This document shows, one piece after another, positions 28,887 to 38,246 of a stretch of DNA of 64,000 nucleotides. Both the position numbers and the translations under genes were made by a program. Within the stretch, counting starts at the first letter, position 1; the number at the start of each line of letters is the position of its first letter. This DNA comes from Schlesneria paludicola DSM 18645 (GTDB lineage: Bacteria; Planctomycetota; Planctomycetia; Planctomycetales; Planctomycetaceae). The stretch covers positions 146,008-210,007 of the forward strand of contig CAMCMU010000001.1 of assembly GCA_945876035.1 (NCBI GenBank), written 5' to 3'. The notes under the pieces are model-generated. The model was not told where the DNA came from. It saw only the letters and a list, made by a program, of their open reading frames with translations, and did no database searches.

Positions 28887-30329
28887 TCAGGCCAACAGTT
28901 CCTGCACTACGCGAGCTTTGGTCACCTTCGCATCGGTCAAAGTCTCCTCGACGCCATGGTGTCGGAACGTCAATCGATTTTGATCGAGACCCAATTGATG
29001 CAGGATCGTGGCCAAGAAGTCCGGCACACTCACACGATCTTCAACGGCTCGGTAACCGAGTTCATCGGTTGCCCCGTGACTATATCCCGGTTTGAATCCA
29101 CCGCCGGCCAAGAACAGACTGAAGGCGTGGCGATTATGATCACGCCCATCCTTGCCTTGTGTGATGGGCAATCGCCCGAACTCTCCGGCCCAAATCACAA
29201 TCGTGTCGTCCAGCATTCCGCGGTTTTTAAGATCGGTAATCAACGCCGCCGTCGGCTGATCCGTCATTCCACAGAGTTCTTTGACGCGATTCGAGTTGTT
29301 GCTGTGAGTGTCCCACGGGCTTCCCGGTCCTGGAAAGACTTGTACGAAGCGGACACCGGCTTCCACCAATCGGCGGGCCATTAAGCAGCGACGCCCATAC
29401 CCCTCGGTGACGGGATTGTCGAGGCCGTACATTCGGCGTGTGGCTTCGGTTTCCGTCGACAGGTCAACCACGTTTTCAGCCGACATCTGCATCCGCGCGG
29501 CTAATTCGTAATTGCGAATTCGCGTTTCAAGTTCCGATTCTTGTGGATAGTTTCGACGGTGACGCTGATTCAACCAGGCTAATAATTCCAGACTCTTGTG
29601 TTGGACTCCAGCTGGCGACACGACGAATGGCTTGAGATTGTGAACCGCTGCGCCTCGAGAATTAAACTCTGTACCTCGGTACAGAGCGGGCAGCCAACCG
29701 TTGTCCCACAACCGAGACCCATTGCCCGGCGGACCGTCGGGATCGAGTAGCACGAGATACGCGGGCAAATCTTGGCTTTCCGTTCCCAAACCATAGGACA
29801 CCCACGATCCGAGAGTGGGTCGGCCGGGCGTAATCTTACCCGTTTGAAACAGTTGCTGTGCCTCAGGATGATTGTTGTTCTCGCTATACATCGACCGGAC
29901 CAGACACAAGTCGTCTGCCAGTTCACCCGTATGCACTAACAGCTCCGAGAGTACCATTCCCGATTCACCGCGCGGCCGGAACTGAAACGGGCTTCCCAGA
30001 AGCTGCTGCGATTCGCTCCCTTTTTGAAAGCTCTCCACACTTTTCGTAGGAAGCTTCTCACCGTTTCGCTTGGAGAGTTCCGGCTTCGGGTCAAATAAAT
30101 CCATTTGACTTGGCCCGCCCTCTTGAACGAGTTGGATCACGGCCTTGGCTTTTGAGGGGAAGTGCCCCGTGCGGGAATGCAAATTGAGCGCCCGTGGGAC
30201 GGTGTTCGCCGATTCGGCCAAGACACCTTCGGCACCGAGAAGTTGCGCTAATGCCACACTTCCTAAGCCGAGACCGCAGTGCTGCAAAAAGTCGCGTCTC
30301 GATTTCCAATCAGGCAGCCCGTGGTTCAT
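28887..30329 (-). CDS. DUF1501 protein (exported sulfatase-fold relative)
   Basis: A 480-residue DUF1501 protein, a planctomycete-expanded family related in fold to alkaline phosphatase/sulfatases and of unknown reaction. It starts with a twin-arginine leader (SRRDFLQHCGLGLGSVAL). Family landmarks are VQEGGPSQMDLFDPKPEL, SENNNHPEAQQLFQTG, PWDTHSNN, VIWAGEFGRLPITQG, GRDHNRHAFSLFLAGGGFKP and the closing DFLATILHQLGLD. ATG at 30329 is chosen because the frame upstream runs into the preceding gene. The GGAG overlapping that gene's stop (GGAGTAA) serves as ribosome site, indicating translational coupling. Its partner upstream is the DUF1549/DUF1553 gene, the standard pairing. Confidence 0.93.
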   Translation of the reverse strand: MNHGLPDWKSRRDFLQHCGLGLGSVALAQLLGAEGVLAESANTVPRALNLHSRTGHFPSKAKAVIQLVQEGGPSQMDLFDPKPELSKRNGEKLPTKSVESFQKGSESQQLLGSPFQFRPRGESGMVLSELLVHTGELADDLCLVRSMYSENNNHPEAQQLFQTGKITPGRPTLGSWVSYGLGTESQDLPAYLVLLDPDGPPGNGSRLWDNGWLPALYRGTEFNSRGAAVHNLKPFVVSPAGVQHKSLELLAWLNQRHRRNYPQESELETRIRNYELAARMQMSAENVVDLSTETEATRRMYGLDNPVTEGYGRRCLMARRLVEAGVRFVQVFPGPGSPWDTHSNNSNRVKELCGMTDQPTAALITDLKNRGMLDDTIVIWAGEFGRLPITQGKDGRDHNRHAFSLFLAGGGFKPGYSHGATDELGYRAVEDRVSVPDFLATILHQLGLDQNRLTFRHHGVEETLTDAKVTKARVVQELLA

Positions 30330-30334
30330 GGAAC

Positions 30335-33064
30335 TTACTCCAAGTAAATAAATTCGTTCGTATTCAGCAGCGTGTGGCAAAATTTCACCAGCGCCTGAAA
30401 CGGCAATTGTTCTGGAGGGAATTCTCCGGTGTCGAGCAACCTCTGCTGCTGTCCAAGAAAATCCCGGCAGCGTTCCAATTCGTCATCATCCGGCAAACGG
30501 ATCAATGTGAGCCGAAATGCCCGCGTCATCTGATCGTCGATTCTGGGGCCCGCGTCCCGCATAACCCGATGCGCCAATTGTTCTGCTTGTTGCCAGACAA
30601 CATCACCGTTCATCATGGTCAGTGACTGCAAGGGGACTGCTGACGCCTGTCGTGCGGGACAATTGATATTCATGCTCGGCTGATCAAACACACTGAGGAA
30701 CGACAAATTACACTGCCGGCGATTGAGTAAATACAGGCTGCGACGCCATCGAGAGGCCGGTGACAGTAGATCTTTTTCGGAGAGCACGGTCATCCCATCA
30801 GGCCGCACGGCAGTCAGGATTGGCGGGCCACCAATCTCGAGATTCAACGTATCACTGGCCGACAGCATCGCATCTCGAATGGATTCCGATTCCAGACGTC
30901 GAAATCGCATTTTCCACAGCAATTCGTTCCCCGGATCCTCGATTTCGGGATCCACGATCTCACGCCCCGGATGGGCCATGAATGATCCCTTCGCATCATT
31001 CGGCTCGTGGCGATAAGTTGCCTGTCGGTAGGTCCTCGACAGGAGGATCGTCCGCAGCAAGGGCTTGATTTTCCAGCCTCCGCGGACGAATTCATAGGAC
31101 AACCATTCGAGTAACTCCGGGTGTGTCGGCGGCGTCCCAGTGACCCCAAAATTATCGCGCGTCGCCACAATTCCCCGTCCCGTCAGTTGGCCCCAAAGTC
31201 GATTGACCAAGAGGCGTACGGCTAAGGCCGATGCGGAAGACTGCGGATCGGTAATCCACCGCGCAAGTGCGGTGCGTCGTCCGCTGGTCACGCCACTGAC
31301 CGGCTTCGAAGGCATCCATTCCGCGATCTGTGAGTTCGACAAGGCCTCGACAAACCCTGGTTCCACCTGACGCTCCGGCGACTCATGATCTCCCCGATTC
31401 AGCACATGGGTTGCCGGGGGATCGCCGACGTCATAAATCGCTTGAACAAGACCGTACCGACGTCGCCCGTTATGCAGCGTTGCAGTCGCCTCGGCGATTT
31501 CTGTCTTTTCGTTCTGATCCGCGCTGGTAAGAAACGGTGCGGCATCCTCTAACGTAAATTTCAACAGCGATTCGAATTTCTTGGCCAAGTACAGTTGGAT
31601 TTCGTCCCGTTGTTCTTTCGGTATCTCCAACGCTTTTTTCGTATCCGCTCGAATCGGTTCTGGTAAGGCAGCTAGCCGGGTTTCGAGAACGCGTTCGGAA
31701 TACGGTTGTTTCAAGGCGTCCCCACGCTCTTTAAGTTTGGCGATCTGTCCCTCAAGCGTCTTATTGTGCTCGTCAATCACAACCTTCTCGGATTCCGGAA
31801 CATCCGGCAGGGGACGCGTTTGGGGGCTCTTCCATCGATCAGGGTTGAAGGCGGGGGTGAACACGGCCATCAATCGGTAGTAGTCCTCCTGGGTCACCGG
31901 TTCAAATTTGTGATCATGACAACGGGCACACTGGAGACTGAGACCCAAGAAGTTGCTGCCGAAAATCTGCAACGTATCGTATAAGACTTCGTACCGCTTG
32001 AGGACCGGTGAAATCCCCTCATCCGTTCGATCCTCGGCATTTCGCAAGTAGCCTGTCGCAATCAATGGCTCAAGCGTGGCTGTGGTATATTTTTCGGCGA
32101 TACGCCAGTCGCTGATTTCGTCTCCCGCGAGTTGTTCCGAGATGAATTCGTTGAACGGTTTATCGGCGTTGAAGGCCCGCACGACATAATCTCGAAAGAG
32201 CCACTTGTTGTCTGTGCGAATGAATTGGGCAATATTCACATCATATCCCAGTGTGTCGACATAACCGGAGAGATCCAACCAATGACGCCCCCAGCATTCA
32301 CCAAAGGTCGGCGTGGCCAGCAATCGATCAACGAACCGCTCATACGCATCCGCACCGGGATCGCGTAAGAACTCATCGATCACCTCCGGGGAAGGTGGAA
32401 GTCCGGTAACATCGATTGAAACCCGCCGCAACAAGGCCACTAATCCGGCAACCGGGGTCAGCGATAGCCCGCGTTCTTCAAGCTTGGCGATGACGAAGGC
32501 ATCGACCGGTGTGTTCACGTCGTCGGCCGACGAGGAGATCTGAGGCACAGGTACCAACACCAGTGGACGGAACGACCAGTGCGTTGCACCCGTGCGGCGA
32601 TGCGGTTCGGTGTCGCTGGCTTCTGGCCATAGGGCGCCTTCGCTGATCCACCGCTTCACGGCAGCGATTTCGGCATCGGCCAACTTCCCATTCGGTGGCA
32701 TCTTGAGTTCGCCATGTTGTTCTATCGCTTCGATGAGGAGGCTCGCGTCAGGTTCGCCGGGCACCACGACAGCACCCGAATCCCCACCTTGTAGTAGTTC
32801 CTCGCGTCGCGTTAATCGCAAATTCCCGTGACTCTTTTTTTCGCCATGACACGCATGACAGCGGGCAACCAACAACGGGCGTATTTTGAGCTCAAAGAGC
32901 TGATCAGCGGGAATCGTATGCGGGGAAGGAGGAACGTCCCGCGTCGGGGTAATTTCCGTAGCGAACGTGTCGGTCTCGACATGGCCCGTACCCCAAACGG
33001 CAATCGTCACGCCGAGAAAACAGCCTAATAAACGTGTCACAGACGTGCCTTTCGTGATCAACAC
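30335..33064 (-). CDS. PSD1 cytochrome - DUF1549 - DUF1553 protein
   Basis: A 909-residue exported protein with the planctomycete trio. An N-terminal PSD1 c-type cytochrome domain has VARCHACHGE (CxxCH), then LPPNG-like haem-ligand sequence (visible: ELKMPPNGKLADAEI). DUF1549 follows around residues 185-385 (RHWLDLSGY, SLQCARCHDHKFEPVTQEDY, a second CxxCH). DUF1553 is at about residues 590-870 (RTALARWITDPQSSASALAV, LGVTG-like NFGVTGTPPTHPELLEWLSY, RTYRQ). Predicted periplasmic and haem-binding; the process is unknown but may involve polysaccharide or sulfated-glycan breakdown. The start is GTG at 33064, or GTG at 33040, which gives a more usual signal peptide. It is coupled to the DUF1501 gene 5 bp downstream. 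Confidence 0.93.
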   Translation of the reverse strand: MLITKGTSVTRLLGCFLGVTIAVWGTGHVETDTFATEITPTRDVPPSPHTIPADQLFELKIRPLLVARCHACHGEKKSHGNLRLTRREELLQGGDSGAVVVPGEPDASLLIEAIEQHGELKMPPNGKLADAEIAAVKRWISEGALWPEASDTEPHRRTGATHWSFRPLVLVPVPQISSSADDVNTPVDAFVIAKLEERGLSLTPVAGLVALLRRVSIDVTGLPPSPEVIDEFLRDPGADAYERFVDRLLATPTFGECWGRHWLDLSGYVDTLGYDVNIAQFIRTDNKWLFRDYVVRAFNADKPFNEFISEQLAGDEISDWRIAEKYTTATLEPLIATGYLRNAEDRTDEGISPVLKRYEVLYDTLQIFGSNFLGLSLQCARCHDHKFEPVTQEDYYRLMAVFTPAFNPDRWKSPQTRPLPDVPESEKVVIDEHNKTLEGQIAKLKERGDALKQPYSERVLETRLAALPEPIRADTKKALEIPKEQRDEIQLYLAKKFESLLKFTLEDAAPFLTSADQNEKTEIAEATATLHNGRRRYGLVQAIYDVGDPPATHVLNRGDHESPERQVEPGFVEALSNSQIAEWMPSKPVSGVTSGRRTALARWITDPQSSASALAVRLLVNRLWGQLTGRGIVATRDNFGVTGTPPTHPELLEWLSYEFVRGGWKIKPLLRTILLSRTYRQATYRHEPNDAKGSFMAHPGREIVDPEIEDPGNELLWKMRFRRLESESIRDAMLSASDTLNLEIGGPPILTAVRPDGMTVLSEKDLLSPASRWRRSLYLLNRRQCNLSFLSVFDQPSMNINCPARQASAVPLQSLTMMNGDVVWQQAEQLAHRVMRDAGPRIDDQMTRAFRLTLIRLPDDDELERCRDFLGQQQRLLDTGEFPPEQLPFQALVKFCHTLLNTNEFIYLE

Positions 33065-33765
33065 AGCGAGTTTGCCAACAGCGGGGCTCGTGACATGGAT
33101 CCATCGTCTCGACTCTCACGGTATCGGGCTTCAACCGGTTCAAACATCATCCCGCGTCTGATCGGTCTCTCACACAACACATCGTCTCTTCATGACACAA
33201 CGACTTTGACCGAGCAGAATCGCGATCCCCCACCACACCTCAGCCCGGCACACCTCAGCCCGGCACACCTCAGCCCGGCACATCGAAGCCGGGCGTTCCA
33301 CGAGTCGCGTCTCCGGCAGGAGAGTTTCGGTGCTTTGCCTACCGTACCGATCGTAACGGAAGCGGTTGAGGTAGGGCTCGCCGGCCTGAATCGCAATCCT
33401 TGTAGCAGAGTATCCCAAGCAGAGTCACGGACTTCAATCGTTTGATATCTCAACCGACCGATGCCTCGGTTTTTGGAGATCGCGAAATCAGCCGGATCTC
33501 GGTTTCGATGGTTATGCCCGAGCATAGACCAATACACGCCACAAGAAGCGAAAGCCTCTTCTTTAGTATGCTCCTGGATCCCAGCAAAATCAACCCGAAA
33601 TGGATCACTTACGCCAGATCGCACACCAACCCGAAGAGCCTGACACGATGGCATTCTGATAGACATCCTGCGACTTCTCCGCCCCGGGTATCGTCTGCCA
33701 AACGGGTCCAGATGTCGTGGATCTCTAGGAACCGCACTTCAGCGGACCATGACTGTTTTGAAGAG
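33065..33765. other. 700-bp gene-free region with tandem repeat
   Basis: The region sits between two minus-strand genes. Frames such as 33190-33666 minus read through the 15-bp repeat as RCAGL units and have no domain; I treat them as chance. The repeat at 33234-33278 is listed separately. The rest shows no clear promoter or terminator. Confidence 0.5.
33234..33278. repeat. 15-bp tandem repeat, three perfect copies
   Basis: CACACCTCAGCCCGG occurs at 33234-33248, 33249-33263 and 33264-33278 without mismatch. It is followed by a degenerate fourth copy (CACATCGAAGCCGG, 33279-33292). It lies in gene-free DNA. Confidence 0.95.
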
Positions 33766-34662
33766 TCATACTCCGGCTCTCTTTCGGCGTTTAATCATCG
33801 TGACTTCATTACCTGACTTATTGTGCTTCACCTCGTCCATGAAGTTTCGCATCAAGAGTAGCCCTCGTCCGCTAGCCTGTAGCAGATTCATGGGGTCGGT
33901 CGGATCGGATAGAACCCGGCGATCAAATCCCGGTCCTTCGTCCCGAATCCGACATTCAAAATGATTGGGGGAATACTTCGCCAACACGTGAATTTTTCGA
34001 TGCGAGTACGGCGGAACAGCAGACCGCTCTCGGGACAAATCGTAGAACAATCGGTGGTCAGCTTCGCGGAGAGCCGAGCTGACCTCAAGATTCCCGTGGT
34101 AATAGGCATTCGTGAATGCTTCATGAAGGGCAATGCCAATCCGAACTCGTTCGGATTGATCACAGACGCCGCTTTCCGTGGCTAAGTCTTGAAGATAATG
34201 CGCAAGCGCGGAAATCAGCTCCTGATCATTCTCGATGACAAAGCGGATCTCCTGCTCGACCAACCGCCGCATCAGTCGGACTCGTCCACGACTCTTGCGC
34301 GCGACGGATAACACTTGCTGAACAGTCTCGGCGAGTTTCAAGTACAGCGAGTTCTTGGGAACATAGCTGGCCGCGCCGGATCGCAACGCTTGGATAGCAA
34401 TCTGTTCACTTCCGATCGCCGTGATTAGGATCACGGGAACCTGGGGGTACTCCCGACGGATTACAGAGACAAGCTCAAGTCCGTTCATTTCTGGCATATC
34501 CAGATCGGTGATGATCACATCCGGGGCCTGAAGTTCTATTTTGACCAATGCGTCTTTGCCATCAACCGCATATTCAATCTTGACTTGTTCAAGGTCATTC
34601 AACAGACCGCCGGCTAACAGCCGATCTGTTAGGGAATCATCGACGATGAGCACAGTGGGCAT
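33766..34662 (-). CDS. response regulator with RsbW-like HATPase output domain
   Basis: A 298-residue two-domain protein. Residues 1-122 are a receiver: VLIVDDS acidic pocket, ITDLDMPEMNG with phosphoacceptor Asp53, LITAIGS and the lysine of YVPKNS. Residues about 150-295 form a GHKL ATPase of the anti-sigma/RsbW type: ALHEAFTNAYYHGN (N box), IRDEGPGFD (G1) and GRGLLLMRNFMDEV (G2). No histidine phosphoacceptor is present, so this is an output kinase/anti-sigma domain controlled by phosphorylation, not a sensor. Such modules usually phosphorylate an STAS anti-anti-sigma protein; none is seen nearby. It lies 68 bp downstream of the hybrid kinase gene on the same strand, which is the natural candidate input. 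Start ATG at 34662. Confidence 0.9.
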   Translation of the reverse strand: MPTVLIVDDSLTDRLLAGGLLNDLEQVKIEYAVDGKDALVKIELQAPDVIITDLDMPEMNGLELVSVIRREYPQVPVILITAIGSEQIAIQALRSGAASYVPKNSLYLKLAETVQQVLSVARKSRGRVRLMRRLVEQEIRFVIENDQELISALAHYLQDLATESGVCDQSERVRIGIALHEAFTNAYYHGNLEVSSALREADHRLFYDLSRERSAVPPYSHRKIHVLAKYSPNHFECRIRDEGPGFDRRVLSDPTDPMNLLQASGRGLLLMRNFMDEVKHNKSGNEVTMIKRRKRAGV

Positions 34663-34730
34663 GGCTTGTATTTTATACTCCGGACAGGAGGGAACGTATG
34701 CTTGGCCGTCATTCCAGCGACCAATGTGGT

Positions 34731-37700
34731 TCAGATCCGTTGATGCGTGTGGCGAGAGTTTAAACGGAGGTACATTTCGTCGAGCACGGGTAAGACTATT
34801 TCGACGATTTCGCGGACCGTTTCGCTGGACATCGAGGGTCTCTCCGCTTTCGAAGCCAATTCCAGTATTTCCACGCGATCGGCCGCCGCCACGCCAAAGG
34901 TTCGGAGTGCACTTTTTAATGTGTGAATGGCCCGATAAAATCGCTTCTGTTCCCCAGATTCTATTGCCGATTCCATCGTTTTCAACAACTGCGGCCCCTC
35001 TTCCATAAAAGCTTGAACGACCTGGTCGAGCAATTGCTGGTCACCATTCACGGCGCGGACCGCAGTTGCCCAATCGATAATTCCTCTGCCTGAGACGGTC
35101 TGCAAGGTCACTTCCGTGCTGACGGTTGTGACAGAGAGTTCCTCGATGTGACAAAACAACTGGTCGGTTCGGATAGGCTTCATCAGATAATTGTCCATGC
35201 CGACTTCGAGGCACATTTCTCGGTCCTCCTTCATCGCGTGAGCGGTCATGGCAATGATTGGAACATGTCCCCCGGTTTCTCGTTCTCGTGCACGAATAAT
35301 CCGTGTCGCATCGAGACCGTCAAGCAACGGCATCTGGAGGTCCATCAAAATCAAATCGAATCGATGTTCCGCTGAGATCTTCACGGCCTCTTCGCCGTTG
35401 TTGGCAATGGTCACGTGGTGGCCCCAACGCTCCAGCAGTCCGAGAGCCAGTTTTTGGTTGATCAAGCTGTCTTCCGCAAGAAGTATCGCTTTCGGGCGGG
35501 AAGTCCGCTTGATCAACGAGGGAGTCGCAGTGGTGGAAACCGTCAACGGACTGTTTGACTGAACAGCAGTCTGAATCGCGTTGAGCAATGCAGACTGTTT
35601 GATGGGCTTGATGAGATACGCCGAGATGCCGAACTGACGACAACGCGCCAAATCCTCAAAACGATCTGCCGACGTGAGCATCATGATCATCGACCCACAC
35701 AGTGAACCGTTTGCCTGAACCTGTTGAGCCAACTCGAAACCACTCTGCAACGGCATGTCGGAGTCAGACAAGATCAGAGCATACGGGGTTCCGGCACGCG
35801 CCATGCTTTCGAGTTCATCCATCGCCTCAGAAACGGTGGATACGGACCTCGGGGCCATCGTCCAGTTAATCAACATTTCCGTCAGGATGCGGCGATTTGT
35901 GGCGTTGTCATCAACGACGAGAACTCGTAATCCTTGCACTGATGGCGGGTAAACCGTGGCATCAGTGTCAACACTAGCGGAGGAGGCATTCCTAAATCGA
36001 GCGATGACGTGAAATTGACTACCCCGACCCACTTCACTTTCCACCCACACGCGACCGTCCATCAATTCCACAAGGCGGGACACGATTGCTAAACCAAGAC
36101 CGGTCCCTCCATAACGTCGCGTGGTCGAAGTATCCGCCTGCTCAAAAGCATCAAAAATCGTCTCGAGTTTATCCTGCGGGATTCCGATGCCAGAATCCTG
36201 AACGCAGAGATGAAGCAGGATCTCGTCTCCACACTGTTGTTCGAGTGCAACGTCCAGTACGACTTCGCCCGTGTCGGTAAACTTAATGGCGTTTCCCACA
36301 AGGTTGACGACGATTTGTCGCAACCGATGAGCATCTCCCATAATTACGCCCGGGACTTCCGGTGCGATATGACACGCCAACTCGAGTTGCTTGTGATCCG
36401 CTCGCACTGACAATGATTTCACCGTATCGCCAAACAATCTGCGCACGGAAAACGGAACGTCTTCGAGGCTCAATTTTCCCGCTTCGATTTTGGAAAAATC
36501 AAGGATGTCGTTGACGATTTCGAGAAGTGATTCCCCGGAATCCTGCACCATACCAAGGTACTCGCGTTGGGGCAGCGTGAGTTCGGTATCCCGCACCAAC
36601 TCGGTCATTCCAATGATAGCGTTCAACGGCGTCCGAATTTCATGACTCATGTTGGCCAAGAAGTCGCTCTTCGCCTGACTGGAAGCCTCGGCCTCTTCTT
36701 TGGCATTCCACATCGCCGCCTCGGCCTTTTTGCGGGCTGAAATGTCCGTAGCGATCCCCAGAAAACCGACGATTTCTCCGTGGAGATCGTAACGCGCCGT
36801 GACCATCAGATTGACGGGTAAGTGACCGCCATCTTTTTTGACATAGGTCCATTCGCTTTCTTCGTGATTTTTCCGGCGTGCATTTTCAACAACGACGGCG
36901 AAGCCTTGAATGTCTTTACCGAATTCTCGCAACAATTCTTCGCCGCGTTTTTTTATTTCACTTTCCACATGAAAGAGGATTGATGTCTGTTTGCCGATCA
37001 TCTCATCGGACGAATACCCTAGCATTCGTTCCGCGCCGGTATTGAACACGTCAATCAGCCCATTCACGTCGACAGCGATGACGGCCATCTGAGTCGCGGC
37101 ATCGAGTACCGCCTGCAAACGAGCACGCGTTTGTTGAAGATCGATCTCCGCTTTGACCTTATCCGTGACATCTGAAAAAACTACTTGGATACCAACGACA
37201 CTGCCGTTCGTCCCGTAGACAGGGGTCTTCACAACGCGTGCGATGCGAGAATCACCTGAAGGCGTCTGGAATTCATCTGTTATTTCGACTTGCTGCTGAG
37301 AGTCTTCGACTTTCCGATCATCAGATCGATATTTTTCCGCCAATTCCCGTGGAAAAAAGTCGTAATCTGTGCGACCGATGATCTCGTCCGCTGGACGACG
37401 AAACTCTTCGCAAGCGATGCGGTTTGCAAACGTAAAACGTCCCTTCAGATCCTTGCGGAGTAACGCCAGCGGCAGTGTTTCAACCAAGGATTGATAAAAT
37501 GCCTCGGACTCCATCAACGCTTGCTCAACTTTGAACCTTTGTGAGACGACCTCTGCATATTTCAGATTCAGACGGCGAACATCTTCGCACACGCATTCCA
37601 ACGCATCAATCAACGCGGACTCACGATCGGTTATCCCACTGATACGGTATTTTTCCTCGACATCCCGACGACGCTCGAGCTTACCGCTTTCCATCCGTTG

Positions 37701-38039
37701 GCTAAATGACTTCACCTCGGCCGCGATGTCATTGAACAATTGATCCCGAGAGATGATTCCGATCACGCCTGAGGCAAGACTAGAAACGATGCTAGAAACG
37801 TTGCCGGGATCAACCAAAGCGAGCGTCGACACGCCAAGCGATCCCTGCTCACAAGTAAGGACATCGAGCACGTGCGGATCGTCTGCGCTGACCAACAGCA
37901 GGTGAACATCGCCCATCGCAAGTTCACCGACCACATCTTGACTATGCACGGGGTGCACACTCAAACCCAATTCCTTCAGAGCCAACAACAATCCAGTTCG
38001 TCGAGCCGGATCACTTTCAACCAATAACAGCCGTGGCAT
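34731..38039 (-). CDS. hybrid sensor histidine kinase (REC-like, 2 PAS, HisKA, HATPase, 2 REC, Hpt)
   Basis: A 1102-residue cytoplasmic phosphorelay protein with no membrane helix. In order: a receiver-like N-terminal domain (1-115) lacking a clean DxxMP phosphosite; a coiled stretch; PAS at about 180-295; PAS at about 305-435; HisKA with His466 in NMSHEIRTPLNAIIGM; and HATPase with NLVGNAIKFTD, DSGIGI and GGTGLGLAI. Two REC domains follow (ILSDSDMP, phospho-Asp near 759; LILMDLQMP, Asp near 900), then a C-terminal Hpt with His1039 in AIHTLKSALRTFG. This is a complete BarA/ArcB-like relay in one chain. ATG at 38039 has GGGGA seven bases upstream. The REC-HATPase gene directly downstream may receive the phosphate. 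The input signal is unknown, presumably sensed by the PAS domains. Confidence 0.95.
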   Translation of the reverse strand: MPRLLLVESDPARRTGLLLALKELGLSVHPVHSQDVVGELAMGDVHLLLVSADDPHVLDVLTCEQGSLGVSTLALVDPGNVSSIVSSLASGVIGIISRDQLFNDIAAEVKSFSQRMESGKLERRRDVEEKYRISGITDRESALIDALECVCEDVRRLNLKYAEVVSQRFKVEQALMESEAFYQSLVETLPLALLRKDLKGRFTFANRIACEEFRRPADEIIGRTDYDFFPRELAEKYRSDDRKVEDSQQQVEITDEFQTPSGDSRIARVVKTPVYGTNGSVVGIQVVFSDVTDKVKAEIDLQQTRARLQAVLDAATQMAVIAVDVNGLIDVFNTGAERMLGYSSDEMIGKQTSILFHVESEIKKRGEELLREFGKDIQGFAVVVENARRKNHEESEWTYVKKDGGHLPVNLMVTARYDLHGEIVGFLGIATDISARKKAEAAMWNAKEEAEASSQAKSDFLANMSHEIRTPLNAIIGMTELVRDTELTLPQREYLGMVQDSGESLLEIVNDILDFSKIEAGKLSLEDVPFSVRRLFGDTVKSLSVRADHKQLELACHIAPEVPGVIMGDAHRLRQIVVNLVGNAIKFTDTGEVVLDVALEQQCGDEILLHLCVQDSGIGIPQDKLETIFDAFEQADTSTTRRYGGTGLGLAIVSRLVELMDGRVWVESEVGRGSQFHVIARFRNASSASVDTDATVYPPSVQGLRVLVVDDNATNRRILTEMLINWTMAPRSVSTVSEAMDELESMARAGTPYALILSDSDMPLQSGFELAQQVQANGSLCGSMIMMLTSADRFEDLARCRQFGISAYLIKPIKQSALLNAIQTAVQSNSPLTVSTTATPSLIKRTSRPKAILLAEDSLINQKLALGLLERWGHHVTIANNGEEAVKISAEHRFDLILMDLQMPLLDGLDATRIIRARERETGGHVPIIAMTAHAMKEDREMCLEVGMDNYLMKPIRTDQLFCHIEELSVTTVSTEVTLQTVSGRGIIDWATAVRAVNGDQQLLDQVVQAFMEEGPQLLKTMESAIESGEQKRFYRAIHTLKSALRTFGVAAADRVEILELASKAERPSMSSETVREIVEIVLPVLDEMYLRLNSRHTHQRI

Positions 38040-38246
38040 CAATCGATCCCCGATGTAACCATCGAAACGGACTTAAACGTCACACGATTTCGAATATTGT
38101 GCCGCTGAAATCAGTCGGCGACCAGTCCGCTGCAGTCGAATTACGATTCCCTTGCTCTCTACATCCTCGCTAGAATGCATGCCGCGACAAACTAGGCCTT
38201 ATGGCAATCTCCGACTCGAATGACCGCTTTTTAGTGACGAACCTCA

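Noticed and set aside
33190..33666. 158-codon minus-strand frame through the tandem repeat
   Set aside because: The repeated RCAGL translation is a by-product of the 15-bp repeat; no domain and poor composition.
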